From Desulfocarbo indianensis (GTDB lineage: Bacteria > Desulfobacterota > Desulfarculia > Desulfarculales > Desulfarculaceae), in assembly GCA_001184205.1 (NCBI GenBank), contig LBMP01000010.1, forward strand, positions 1 to 59,234: DNA of 59,234 nucleotides, in the 5' to 3' direction. Of this stretch, positions 17,017-25,395 are shown one piece after another. The position numbers and the translations under genes are program-made. Within the stretch, counting starts at the first letter, position 1; every line of letters begins with the position of its first letter. Below the pieces are notes generated by a model. The model saw only the letters and a program-made list of their open reading frames with translations, was not told the DNA's origin and did no database searches.

Positions 17017-17556
17017 ATGACAGTCAGCCCCAACGCCGAGGGAGCCGGGCTGCGTCCCGCGGTCCTGGCCGACCGCGGCCAGGTGCACGCCTGGCTGGTC
17101 AAGGCCTATGAAAGCCCCTTTTTCTGCGTTGAGCAACGGCCGCCCAGCAGGGAGGAGTTCCTGGCGGATTACGAGGAACTATTCTTCACGGACCGCTCGC
17201 CGCGGCAGGGCAGGGTGTTTATCATCACCCGGGACGGCGCCGACACCGGCGCGGTGAGCTACGACGCCCGCCATCATGGGCCCGGCCGGGCCGACGTGGA
17301 TATCTGGCTGGCGGAGGAAGCCCTGTGCGGCCGGGGCAGGGGCGGGGCGGCCCTGGGCTTGCTGTGGCCCTATTTGCGCGGGCGAATCGGGCTGAGGCGC
17401 GCCCTCATGAGCCCCTGCGCCCGCAACCTGCGGGCGGTGAGGTGCTATGAGAAGGCCGGCTTCAAGCCGCTCGGGTACCTACCGCGCCGGGAACTGGAGC
17501 GCCGCTACGGCCCCCTGGACTGCCCGCACGCCCTGGTCATGGAGCGCCCGCTGTGA
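17017..17556 (+). CDS. GNAT-family N-acetyltransferase
   Basis: A 179-residue GNAT acetyltransferase. The acetyl-CoA binding region is visible as LCGRGRGGAALGLLWPYL (Q/RxxGxG/A pattern, about residue 110), followed by LMSPCARNLRAVRCYEKAGFKPLGYL (about 130-150), the conserved N-x-x-A-x-x-x-Y-E-K-x-G-F motif. Upstream, RADVDIWLAEEA forms beta-strand 4. The substrate could be an amine, a sugar or a protein N-terminus. It lies 38 bp behind rlmN and may share its transcript; the following his genes have their own promoter. Confidence 0.85.
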   Translation: MTVSPNAEGAGLRPAVLADRGQVHAWLVKAYESPFFCVEQRPPSREEFLADYEELFFTDRSPRQGRVFIITRDGADTGAVSYDARHHGPGRADVDIWLAEEALCGRGRGGAALGLLWPYLRGRIGLRRALMSPCARNLRAVRCYEKAGFKPLGYLPRRELERRYGPLDCPHALVMERPL

Positions 17557-17582
17557 CGGGCTGGTTAAATTTTGCTGATCGC

Positions 17583-17611
17583 TTGACAATTTGCCCATGG
17601 CCCGCTAGATA
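17583..17611 (+). promoter_or_regulatory. Sigma-70 promoter of hisI-hisG
   Basis: TTGACA at 17583-17588 and TAGATA at 17606-17611 with a 17-bp spacer, 38 bp before hisI. Five of six -10 bases match TATAAT in the strong positions. Confidence 0.7.
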
Positions 17612-17649
17612 AAAATCCTTTATTACCCAAGCAGGCGGGTGGAGATAGA

Positions 17650-18027
17650 ATGATTCAACTGGACTTCAAGAAAACCGGGGGGCTTATTCCGGCCATAGCC
17701 CAGGACGCGGCCAGCGGCGAGGTGCTCATGCTGGCCTATATCAATGAGGAATCCTGGCAAAAGACCCTGGAGACCGGCGAGGTGCACTACTGGTCCCGTT
17801 CGCGCCAGGAACTCTGGCACAAGGGCGGTACCAGCGGCCACGTGCAGAAGGTCAAAGACATATACGTGGATTGCGACGACGACACCGTGCTCTTCAAGGT
17901 GGAGCAGATCGGCGGCGCAGCCTGCCACACCGGCATGCGCTCCTGTTTTTACCGCCGGGTGCGGGACGGCGGGCTGGTCAGCGAGGGCGAGCCGGTGTTC
18001 GACCCCAAGAAAGTTTACGGCGAGTAA
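17650..18027 (+). CDS. hisI: Phosphoribosyl-AMP cyclohydrolase
   Basis: A 125-residue enzyme for the third step of histidine synthesis, opening the purine ring of phosphoribosyl-AMP. Seen: [22 protein letters not shown], the substrate loop [18 protein letters not shown] (about residue 40), the metal ligands in [14 protein letters not shown] (about 75) and [15 protein letters not shown] (about 95) with the zinc-binding Cys. It is a standalone HisI; the HisE domain is not fused. hisG follows by 52 bp, so they form a split his mini-operon away from other his genes. Confidence 0.96.
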   Translation: MIQLDFKKTGGLIPAIAQDAASGEVLMLAYINEESWQKTLETGEVHYWSRSRQELWHKGGTSGHVQKVKDIYVDCDDDTVLFKVEQIGGAACHTGMRSCFYRRVRDGGLVSEGEPVFDPKKVYGE

Positions 18028-18079
18028 TTCGCCCGGGCGGGCACGGCAAACCCCGCCCACGAGGGAAGGTATCTGAACC

Positions 18080-18955
18080 ATGCAAGAGCCTCTCAAGCTG
18101 GGCGTGCCCAAGGGCAGCCTGCAAGACGCCACGGTGCGGCTGTTCGCCCGCGCCGGCTGGAAAATAAACGTCAACGGCCGCTCCTATTTTCCGGAGATCA
18201 ACGACCCGGCCATCGAATGCTCCATCTGCCGGGCCCAGGAGATGAGCCGCTACGTGGAAAGCGGCACCCTGGACGCGGGCATCACCGGCCGCGACTGGAT
18301 TCTGGAAAACGAATCCCAGGTGGAATACGTGGAGGAGCTGATCTACTCCAAGGTCTCCTCCCGCCCGGCCCGCTGGGTTCTGGCCGTGGCCAACAACTCC
18401 GGCATCGAAAAGGTGGAGGACCTGGCCGGCAAGCGGGTGGCCACCGAGATGGTCAACTTCACCAAGCGCTATTTCGAGGAGCAGGGCATCCCGGTGACGG
18501 TGCATTTCTCCTGGGGCGCCACCGAGGCCAAGGTGGTCAACGGCCTGGCCGACGCCATCGTGGAGGTCACCGAGACCGGCTCCACCATAAAGGCCCACGG
18601 GCTCAAGATCATCAAGGAGCTGATGCAATCCACCACCCAGCTCATCGCCAACCACACCGCCTGGCAGGACCCGGACAAGCGCAAGAAGATCGAGCAGATC
18701 GCCTTGCTGCTCAAGGGCGCGCTACGGGCGGAGAAACTGGTGGCGCTCAAGATGAACGTGCCCAAGATCAGGGTGCACGAGGTGGTGGAATGCCTGCCCA
18801 GCCTGAACGCCCCCACCGTGGCCAATCTCTATAACTCGGATTGGTTCAGCGTGGAGACCGTGGTGGAAGAAAGCACGGTGCGGGACCTCATCCCCCAGCT
18901 CATGGAAAAGGGCGCCGAAGGCATCATCGAATACTCGCTGAACAAGGTGCTCTAG
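18080..18955 (+). CDS. hisG: ATP phosphoribosyltransferase, long (HisG_L) form
   Basis: A 291-residue enzyme catalysing the committed step of histidine synthesis from ATP and [22 protein letters not shown] starts the catalytic domain, [10 protein letters not shown] lies near residue 73, and [23 protein letters not shown] (about 150-175) is the PRPP-binding region. The ~75 residues after about 210 form the ACT-like regulatory domain found only in the long form, so no HisZ partner is needed and feedback inhibition by histidine is expected. It is followed by a terminator at 18986. Confidence 0.96.
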   Translation: MQEPLKLGVPKGSLQDATVRLFARAGWKINVNGRSYFPEINDPAIECSICRAQEMSRYVESGTLDAGITGRDWILENESQVEYVEELIYSKVSSRPARWVLAVANNSGIEKVEDLAGKRVATEMVNFTKRYFEEQGIPVTVHFSWGATEAKVVNGLADAIVEVTETGSTIKAHGLKIIKELMQSTTQLIANHTAWQDPDKRKKIEQIALLLKGALRAEKLVALKMNVPKIRVHEVVECLPSLNAPTVANLYNSDWFSVETVVEESTVRDLIPQLMEKGAEGIIEYSLNKVL

Positions 18956-18985
18956 CCGGCCGCCTTAAAAGCTCAGGTTACGAAA

Positions 18986-19014
18986 GGGACGCCTCTTGGG
19001 GCGTTCCTTTTTTT
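18986..19014 (+). terminator. Rho-independent terminator after hisG
   Basis: GGGACGCC pairs with GGCGTTCC (one G-T pair) across a short TCTTGG loop and is followed by seven T residues. Confidence 0.85.
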
Positions 19015-19040
19015 CGCCCTGGGGCGCGCGCCCAAGAGAA

Positions 19041-19121
19041 ACCGCCCCTGGGCGGGCCAGCCGGCGGCCTTGGGGGGATAAGGCCATCCAGCCGCCTACC
19101 CAGGGGCGGTGGGGGTTCGCT
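19041..19121. repeat. Nested inverted repeat, possible structured RNA
   Basis: ACCGCCCCTGGG at 19041-19052 is the exact reverse complement of CCCAGGGGCGGT at 19099-19110. Between them GGCCTT (19066-19071) pairs with AAGGCC (19080-19085). A CTCTTTTT run follows at 19119. It could be a second terminator, a small RNA 3' end or a small dispersed repeat. Confidence 0.4.
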
Positions 19122-19305
19122 CTTTTTAGCAAGCGGCGCTATCGGCGACAACGCGTGAGTAGCGGTCTTGCATGATTCATAACCTCACTGGCGCGAGGGG
19201 GGAGGCATTAGTCCCTTCAGGGCGACGCCAAGAAGCGCGCCTGCATCCTGTAAATAGGGCAGTTTCCGTTTGGCGCAGGGGTCCGCCTATATGCAGTGGG
19301 GCAAT

Positions 19306-19689
19306 CTAAATCAGCAGATGGGCATGCAAGATAAACAGCCGTTCCGGCGGCTTGATCAGCCCGCCGTGGACGGCGGCCATCATTTTGGGGCTGGCTTGCT
19401 GGTCCGCCCACTCCGCCACGAACTGCGTCGCGGAAGGCGGCGTCAGGCCCGCGGACGCGGGGAGCAGGGCCGCGGCGTCCTGGTCAAGCGGGTCTGAACG
19501 CATCTGGCCAGGCGCGTCCTTTGGGCAGCCACGGTCGCCTTGCCCTGGGGCATGGCCGGCCTGACCGGCCAGATGGCAGCAGGGAACGGCATCCACGGTC
19601 CAAGGCGCGCTTGGCGCGGCCAGGGCCGTTGACCAGCCGGCGGCCAGCAGAAAGGCGCTGAGCCACAATCTGAAGGCCTTTTTTAGCAA
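19306..19689 (-). CDS. Small secreted Cys-containing protein
   Basis: A 127-residue protein if started at TTG 19689, which has AAGGAG six bases upstream; the first 25 residues (LKKAFRLWLSAFLLAAGW... ending ALA-AP) are then a clean signal peptide. The mature part has AVPCCHLAGQ and GCPKDAPG, then VAEWADQQASPKMM, and ends in a hydrophobic PPERLFILHAHLLI. The Cys-Cys-His cluster hints at metal binding, as in small secreted proteins of heavy-metal gene clusters, but I cannot name the family. An ATG further upstream at 19749 would place 20 residues before the signal peptide and lacks a good ribosome-binding site. Confidence 0.55.
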   Translation of the reverse strand: MLKKAFRLWLSAFLLAAGWSTALAAPSAPWTVDAVPCCHLAGQAGHAPGQGDRGCPKDAPGQMRSDPLDQDAAALLPASAGLTPPSATQFVAEWADQQASPKMMAAVHGGLIKPPERLFILHAHLLI

Positions 19690-19881
19690 ACGCCGCTCCT
19701 TGATTAACTGGTTGATTATAAGGCTAGCACCGGGGCGGGGTATAGTCAATATGGTTGGTAGGGTATATCGCGGCTATAAAGTCCGGCATGCCACTGGGGG
19801 AAAGGTCCTGGCGTGCGCGGCGACCAAAGCGAGGCGGGACAAGGACCGCGCCTTGTCCCGCCTGCCGGATTCAGCTATTGG

Positions 19882-21327
19882 CTAGAGCCCGGCGTCGAAC
19901 AGCAAGGTCTGGCCCTTTTTGATTTCCAGATCCTGACCCACCGGCAAGGGCTCTTGCATGCCCTTCATGTGAAGCTGCAAATCATAGACGCCCGGCTGCA
20001 CCGGGAAGCTTTTCCACAAGGGATAGTCGTTGTCCCAGCGGCGACGGATCTCCAGGACGGGGGTCTTGCCGCCGGCGGGCAGCAGGTCCCAGCCCTGCAC
20101 GCCCGGCGCTTGTTTGAGCGCTATGCCGGAATCCAGGGTGACCACGGTCTCGCGGCCCTCCTCCACCTTGAGGCCCTTCAGCGCCAGGCTGGCCTTCTTG
20201 TTGGGGCCGTAGGTGAACATAAGGTCATAGGTGCCGGCGGGCGCGGCCTTGGGCATCCACAGATAGTAGTCGTTGTTGTGGGCCTCTATCTCCACATAAT
20301 ACTGCTCGCTGCCCTGGTCCATGAGGCCGATTTTATTGGCGGCGTCGCCCAGGCCCTTGGCCCGGTTCAAGACCACCACGCCCAGTTTCACCTCGGTGGT
20401 TTCGCCGCCCTTTATCTCGCATTCGCCCAGGGCCGCGTCAGTGGGCGGCTTGTAATTGGGATTGGCAAAGGCCAGGACCAGCTTATATTTGCCGGCCAGG
20501 AGCGGGTGCAGGCTTTCGGCGGCGAGCCCGGTGGCCTCTTTCACCACCGCGCCGTCGGGCTTCATGATCTTAAGCCCGTGCAAGGCCTTGACCGCGCTGG
20601 CCGGCAGGCTGAGCTTGAGCTTGCCCAGGCGGCTCTTGGCCGCCACCTTGGTGGTCTTGGCCTCTTCCACCTTGACGGCCACGTCCTTTTTCACCGTGTC
20701 CAGGGCGGCCAAAAGGCCTTTAGCGTCGCCGGCCGAGAAATACTTGCCGCCGCCGGCCTCGGCCAGGCAGGAGAGCTGCTCCTTGCCCTGGGCGTCCACC
20801 CCGAAGCCCACCACGTGCAGCACGAACTTGATGCCGCTCGCTTTCAGCGACTTGATCACGCCGCAGGGATCGGCGTCGCAGGTTTCCATGCCGTCGGAGA
20901 CCAGGATGATGGTGGTCTCGTTTTCCTTGCTTTTGAGGGTTTCCGCCACCTGCTTCACCGAGGCGGCGATGGGCGTCTTACCCTTGGGCGAAAGCGCCCG
21001 CACCTTTTTCAGGAGTCCCTGGCGGTCCTCGCTGCCGGCCGCCACCAGGGTTTCCACGTCCGCGCAGTCGCCTTTTTTACGGTGCCCATAGGCCACCAGA
21101 CCCACCCGCACCTCCGGCGGCAGGGCCGGCACCGCCTGGGCCATCACCTGCTTGGCCGCCTCGATCTTCTTCTGCCCGCCGGCGTCGCCCCACATGCTGC
21201 CCGAGGCGTCCAGGATGAACACCACCTCCGGGTAGTTGGCGGGAGAGGCCCCCGCCGGCGGAGCCATCGCCAGCACGGCGGCCGCCACCAGGAGCGCCGC
21301 CGCCAGCTTGCCGATATTCCTGAACAT
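19882..21327 (-). CDS. Exported VWA-domain protein
   Basis: A 481-residue protein with a signal peptide (hydrophobic AALLVAAAVLAM, cleavage near AGA-SP). A von Willebrand A domain spans about residues 33-215 with the metal-ion motif FILDASGSMWG, the later GKTPIAASV and LVSDGMETCDADPC. The C-terminal half contains repeated beta-rich modules of about 70 residues (for example YKLVLAFANPNYKPPTDAAL and YDLQLHMKGMQEPLP) that look like carboxypeptidase-regulatory or Ig-like folds binding envelope targets. It is similar to 'Ca-activated chloride channel' annotated proteins, though that name is misleading. It acts in the periplasm or at the surface; the ligand is unknown. Confidence 0.88.
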   Translation of the reverse strand: MFRNIGKLAAALLVAAAVLAMAPPAGASPANYPEVVFILDASGSMWGDAGGQKKIEAAKQVMAQAVPALPPEVRVGLVAYGHRKKGDCADVETLVAAGSEDRQGLLKKVRALSPKGKTPIAASVKQVAETLKSKENETTIILVSDGMETCDADPCGVIKSLKASGIKFVLHVVGFGVDAQGKEQLSCLAEAGGGKYFSAGDAKGLLAALDTVKKDVAVKVEEAKTTKVAAKSRLGKLKLSLPASAVKALHGLKIMKPDGAVVKEATGLAAESLHPLLAGKYKLVLAFANPNYKPPTDAALGECEIKGGETTEVKLGVVVLNRAKGLGDAANKIGLMDQGSEQYYVEIEAHNNDYYLWMPKAAPAGTYDLMFTYGPNKKASLALKGLKVEEGRETVVTLDSGIALKQAPGVQGWDLLPAGGKTPVLEIRRRWDNDYPLWKSFPVQPGVYDLQLHMKGMQEPLPVGQDLEIKKGQTLLFDAGL

Positions 21328-21533
21328 GATCTCTCCTCTACTGGTCTAAGCGGATTCACGGCTGAATATGAGGGCAGGCATTTGTTCGATTTCAGAATGC
21401 CCCACTTCAAGCGAGGATTGCAAGCGCGCTCCAGCCAAGCCTTTAAAGCCGCGATGCGGGCCGGCGCTCCATGGGCTATATAATATGTTCAGCTCTCAGG
21501 CGGCGTTTTAGCTGGCCAAGGAAGGGAAGAACA

Positions 21534-21998
21534 ATGGCGTGCACCATCCTGGTGATTTATCATTCCCAAACCGGCAACACCCGGCGCATGGCCCAGGCCG
21601 TGGCCCAGGGCGTGGCGGAGATGGAGGGCTGCCAGGCCCGCCTGCTTGCGGCCGGCCGGGCCGGCCTGGAGGACCTCCTGTCCTGCCAGGGCCTGGCCAT
21701 AGGCTCGCCGGAAAATTTCGGCTACATGGCGGGCATGGTGAAGGATTTTTTCGACCGCACCTACGAGCAGGCGCGCGGCCGCAAAGAAATATTCAAGAAG
21801 CCCTACGTGGCCTTCATCAGCGCGGGCAACGACGGCTCCGGAGCGCTCTCGAGCATCGAGCGCATTCTTTTGGGCTATCAGCTTAAAAAGGTGTACGACC
21901 CGGTGATCGCCCGCGGCGGGGTCACGGAAGAAGACCTGGAGCGCTGCCGCGAGCTGGGCCAGACCATCGCCGCCGGCTGCCAGGCGGGGATATATTGA
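21534..21998 (+). CDS. Flavodoxin-family protein
   Basis: A 154-residue flavodoxin-like protein. The FMN phosphate loop is VIYHSQTGNTRRMAQAV at residues 8-24. GLAIGSPENFGYMAGMVKDFFDRTYEQ (about 60-85) is the WrbA/flavodoxin-type second loop, and AFISAGNDGSGALSSIER (about 100) the third. It transfers electrons or reduces small substrates in the cytoplasm. The ATG at 21534 with GGAAGGGAAG upstream is preferred to an earlier in-frame start at 21471 within the promoter region. It faces ilvC across a shared terminator. Confidence 0.88.
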   Translation: MACTILVIYHSQTGNTRRMAQAVAQGVAEMEGCQARLLAAGRAGLEDLLSCQGLAIGSPENFGYMAGMVKDFFDRTYEQARGRKEIFKKPYVAFISAGNDGSGALSSIERILLGYQLKKVYDPVIARGGVTEEDLERCRELGQTIAAGCQAGIY

Positions 21999-22033
21999 GC
22001 GGCGGGGCGGTAGCAAGAGGGCGAGGCTAGAAA

Positions 22034-22068
22034 CCGGCCCGCCCTCTTGTCAATCGAGGGCGGGCCGG
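22034..22068. terminator. Bidirectional terminator between flavodoxin gene and ilvC
   Basis: CCGGCCCGCCCTC (22034-22046) pairs perfectly over 13 bp with GAGGGCGGGCCGG (22056-22068). The minus-strand side is followed by TTTC and the plus side by CCTGAAAAAGG, so T-runs are poor, but the stem lies exactly between two convergent genes. Confidence 0.6.
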
Positions 22069-22080
22069 CCTGAAAAAGGC

Positions 22081-23073
22081 TTACTTCAGCCAGGACATCA
22101 TGCCCCGCAGGCGCTCGCCCACCTCCTCGATGGGATGCTCGTCCTCGCGGCGCAAGAGCGCGTTGTAGCGTGGGCGCTTGGCCTGGTTTTCCAGCACCCA
22201 TTCGCTGGCGAAACGGCCGTCCTGAATCTCGGCCAGGATTTGGCGCATCTCCTCCTTGGTGTATTCGTCCACCACCCGCGGCCCCCTGGTGACGTCGCCC
22301 CACTTGGCGGTGTCGCTCACGAACTTGCGCATTTTCTTCAGACCGCCCTGGTAGATCAGGTCGATGATGAGCTTCAGCTCGTGGCAGCATTCGAAATAGG
22401 CCATCTCCGGGGCGTAGCCCGCTTCCACCAGGGTCTCGAAGCCGGCCTTGATCAAGGCCGCCAGGCCGCCGCACAAGACCGCCTGCTCGCCGAAGAGGTC
22501 GGTTTCGGTCTCCTCCAGGAAGGTGGTTTCCACCACGCCGGCCCGGGCCCCGCCCAGGCCCAGGGCGTAGGCCAGGCCGGTTTTCAGGGCCGCGCCGGAT
22601 ACGTCCTGGTGAATGGCCACCAGGCAGGGCACGCCCTGGCCTTCCTCGTACAGATCGCGCACGATCTTGCCGGGGCCCTTGGGAGCCACCATGATCACGT
22701 CGACATCGGCGGGCGGGGTTATCTGGCCGTAGTGGATGTTGAAGCCGTGGGCGAAGAGCAGGGTGCAGCCCTTTTTCATCTTGCCGTCCACGTATCGATA
22801 ATAGACCTCGGGCTGGGCCGGATCGGGCATCAGAAAGGAGATCAGATCCGCCTGGGCCACCGCCTCGGTTATGGGCAGGGCTTGCAGGCCGTCCTCCTCC
22901 ACCTGCTTGAAAGTGGCGCTGCCGTCGCGCAGGCCCACCACCACCTTGAGGCCGCTGTCGTGCAGGTTGCGGGCATGGGCCCGCCCCTGGCTGCCGTAGC
23001 CCAGTACGCAGAGGGTCTTATCTTTCAGGTCGGCCAGATTGGCGTCCTTCTCGTAGTAAATCGTGGCGCTCAT
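22081..23073 (-). CDS. ilvC: Ketol-acid reductoisomerase
   Basis: A 330-residue class I enzyme that isomerises and reduces acetolactate or acetohydroxybutyrate with NADPH. The Rossmann motif is [14 protein letters not shown] near residue 25, followed by VVGLRDGS whose Arg/Ser suggest NADPH. VAPKGPG near 132 and the metal-binding [14 protein letters not shown] (about 190) and [16 protein letters not shown] (about 228) are present. It is the last gene of ilvD-ilvB-ilvN-ilvC, two bases after ilvN. A terminator lies 12 bp past its end. Confidence 0.97.
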   Translation of the reverse strand: MSATIYYEKDANLADLKDKTLCVLGYGSQGRAHARNLHDSGLKVVVGLRDGSATFKQVEEDGLQALPITEAVAQADLISFLMPDPAQPEVYYRYVDGKMKKGCTLLFAHGFNIHYGQITPPADVDVIMVAPKGPGKIVRDLYEEGQGVPCLVAIHQDVSGAALKTGLAYALGLGGARAGVVETTFLEETETDLFGEQAVLCGGLAALIKAGFETLVEAGYAPEMAYFECCHELKLIIDLIYQGGLKKMRKFVSDTAKWGDVTRGPRVVDEYTKEEMRQILAEIQDGRFASEWVLENQAKRPRYNALLRREDEHPIEEVGERLRGMMSWLK

Positions 23074-23075
23074 GG

Positions 23076-23645
23076 TTATTCTCCTTGTTCTCGCTTATAC
23101 AGGTTGTACACCCCCGAGCCGGCGGCCTCCTCGGGGACCTCCGCGCCGGGCACTTGATAAATGGTTTCGCTGCGCCCCAGGGCAATCTGGCCGGTGCGGG
23201 CCATCTCCAAAATGCCGTGCGGTTTCAGCATGTCTATCATGGCCTGCACCTTGGCTCTCTCGCCGGTCACCTCCACCACCATGCTGCGGTGATCCACGTG
23301 ATCCACCCTGGCGCGGAATATCTGCACCAGTTGCAATATCTCGTCCCGGTTCTCCGGCTTGGCCCGCACCTTGATCAGGGCCAGGCCCCGCTCCACCCTG
23401 GGCAGCCGGGAAATGTCGGTGACCTTTATCACGCTGACCAGGCGGTTGAGCTGCTTCACCACCTGCTCCATGATGGCCTCGTCGCCGCCCACCACCACGG
23501 TTATGCGGGAAAAGCGGGGGTCCTCGGTCTCGCCCACCGCCAGGCTGGTGATGTTGAAGCCGCGCCTGGCGAAAAGTCCGGCCACCCTGGCCAAGACCCC
23601 CCGCTCGTTGCGCACCAAAACCGCGATCGGCCTAAGATCATTCAT
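23076..23645 (-). CDS. ilvN: Acetolactate synthase regulatory (small) subunit
   Basis: A 189-residue subunit conferring valine feedback control on IlvB. The N-terminal ACT domain reads [31 protein letters not shown] (first 40 residues) and is followed by a second ACT-like domain ([17 protein letters not shown]...[17 protein letters not shown]). Length is normal for the IlvH/IlvN long form. The start at 23645 overlaps the end of ilvB by 8 bp, so translation is probably coupled, matching the need for stoichiometric subunits. Confidence 0.96.
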   Translation of the reverse strand: MNDLRPIAVLVRNERGVLARVAGLFARRGFNITSLAVGETEDPRFSRITVVVGGDEAIMEQVVKQLNRLVSVIKVTDISRLPRVERGLALIKVRAKPENRDEILQLVQIFRARVDHVDHRSMVVEVTGERAKVQAMIDMLKPHGILEMARTGQIALGRSETIYQVPGAEVPEEAAGSGVYNLYKREQGE

Positions 23646-25395
23646 CACAAGCCTCCCCTCCCCGGCAAGGCACGAAATCGGTGTTGGCGCCGCCCGGCGG
23701 AACCATGGGCAGCACCACCGCCTCGGAATCGACCTGCACGTCCAGCACCACGGGCAGGCTATCCTTGCGGGATTTGGCCAGGGCCCATTCCAGGGCTCCG
23801 GAGACCTCCTCGGGCCGCTCCACCCGCCGGCCCAGGCCGCCGAAGGCCTTGGCCACCTGATCGTAGGGCACCCCGGAAAGCAGGGTCTCGCTGCGCCGGC
23901 CATCCAGGAACATGTCCTGCCACTGGCGCACCATGCCCAGGTAGGAGTTGTTCAGGATCACCACCACCAATCCTATGCCATAACGCACCGCTGTGGCCAG
24001 TTCCTGGATGTTCATCAGGAAGGAGCCGTCGCCGTCTATGCACACCACGTCGCGCTGGGGCGCGCCCAGCTTGGCGCCCAGGGCGGCGGGCAGGCCGAAG
24101 CCCATGGTGCCCAGGCCGCCGCTGGTTATCAGGCTGCGCGGCCGGCGGAAGGGATAATACTGGGCGGTGTACATCTGGTGCTGGCCCACGCCGGTGACGA
24201 TGGTGGCCTCGGCGTCCAATATGCGGCCCAGCATCTCCACCACCTCCTGGGGCGCGATCCGGCCGGAACGCCTAGGATAAACCATGGCGTGTTCCTTTTT
24301 CCACTCCGCTATCTGGGCGCGCCAGGCGCTGTAGTCCGGCTTGGTTTGCCATTCGCCGGCCAGCTTGATGAAGGCCTTGAGCGCCGGCTTGGCGTGCCCC
24401 ACCACCGGCACCAGGCAGGGCACGATCTTGTTTATCTCGCTGGCGTCTATGTCCACGTGGATCAGCTTGGCGTTGGGGCAGAAACGCTCCACCTGGCCGG
24501 TGATGCGGTCGTCCAGGCGGGAGCCCACCACCAAAATGGCGTCCGAATGATACAGGGCCAGGTTGGCGTAGCCCGTGCCGTGCATGCCGGGCATGCCCAG
24601 GCTCAGGTCGTGATCCGCCGGGAAATTGCCCAGGCCCATTAGGGTGCTGGTCACCGGGATGCCCGTCAGCTCGACGAAGCGCTTGAGCTCCTCCGAGGCG
24701 TCTCCCTGGATAACCCCGCCGCCGGCCAGGATCACCGGCTTTTGGGCCTGCCGCAAAACCTCCAGGGCCTCCACCACCCGCTTCTGGTTGGGCTGATAAG
24801 GCGTCCAATAACCCTCCGGCACCCTGGGCGCGGCCTGGTAGGGGGGGCATTCTTTCAGGGCCACGTCCTTGGGCAGATCGATCAACACCGGGCCGGGCCG
24901 CCCGCTCATGGCCACGTAAAAGGCCTCGGCGAAGACGTCGGGCAGCTCGTCCGGGTCGGTGACCTGATAGTTGTGCTTGGTCACCGGCATGGTGATGCCC
25001 CACATGTCGGCCTCCTGGAAGGCGTCGTTGCCCAGGAGATTGGAGGTCACCTGGCCGGTGATGGCCACCAGGGGGATGGAATCCATCATGGCGTTGGCCA
25101 GGCCGGTGACCAGGTTGGTGGCGCCGGGCCCGCTGGTGGTCAGCACCACGCCGGGCTTGCCGGTGACCCTGGCGTAGCCGTCGGCCATGTGGGCCGCGCC
25201 CTGCTCGTGCCCCACGATGATGTGGCGGGGAGCGCCGGCCTTGAAAAGCGAATCGTAGACCGGCATGATGCTGCCGCCCTGCATGCCGAAGACCAGCTCC
25301 ACGTCCTGCTGCAACAAGCAGGCGATGACCGTGTCGGCGCCGGTGTGCGGGTGATTATCCTTTGGCCTATTTATTATTTGCGGTTGTGAGCTCAT
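23638..25395 (-). CDS. ilvB: Acetolactate synthase catalytic (large) subunit
   Basis: A 585-residue thiamine diphosphate enzyme condensing two pyruvates, or pyruvate and 2-oxobutyrate. Seen: DTVIACLLQQDVELVFGMQGGSIMP with the Gly-rich loop, HEQGAAHMADGYARVTGKPG containing the catalytic Glu (about residue 63), and the TPP/Mg motif DGDGSFLMNIQEL (about 455) followed by ILNNSYLGMVRQW. It starts in a 4-bp overlap with ilvD and ends in an 8-bp overlap with ilvN. It supplies acetolactate for valine and leucine and acetohydroxybutyrate for isoleucine. Confidence 0.97.
   Translation of the reverse strand: MSSQPQIINRPKDNHPHTGADTVIACLLQQDVELVFGMQGGSIMPVYDSLFKAGAPRHIIVGHEQGAAHMADGYARVTGKPGVVLTTSGPGATNLVTGLANAMMDSIPLVAITGQVTSNLLGNDAFQEADMWGITMPVTKHNYQVTDPDELPDVFAEAFYVAMSGRPGPVLIDLPKDVALKECPPYQAAPRVPEGYWTPYQPNQKRVVEALEVLRQAQKPVILAGGGVIQGDASEELKRFVELTGIPVTSTLMGLGNFPADHDLSLGMPGMHGTGYANLALYHSDAILVVGSRLDDRITGQVERFCPNAKLIHVDIDASEINKIVPCLVPVVGHAKPALKAFIKLAGEWQTKPDYSAWRAQIAEWKKEHAMVYPRRSGRIAPQEVVEMLGRILDAEATIVTGVGQHQMYTAQYYPFRRPRSLITSGGLGTMGFGLPAALGAKLGAPQRDVVCIDGDGSFLMNIQELATAVRYGIGLVVVILNNSYLGMVRQWQDMFLDGRRSETLLSGVPYDQVAKAFGGLGRRVERPEEVSGALEWALAKSRKDSLPVVLDVQVDSEAVVLPMVPPGGANTDFVPCRGGEACDE

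Larger units (their letters stand above)
18956..19305. other. Intergenic region between hisG and a convergent small gene
   Basis: 350 bp with the hisG terminator and, just after it, a nested inverted-repeat structure at 19041-19110. The rest (19122-19305) shows no conserved-looking frame or promoter. Confidence 0.6.
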
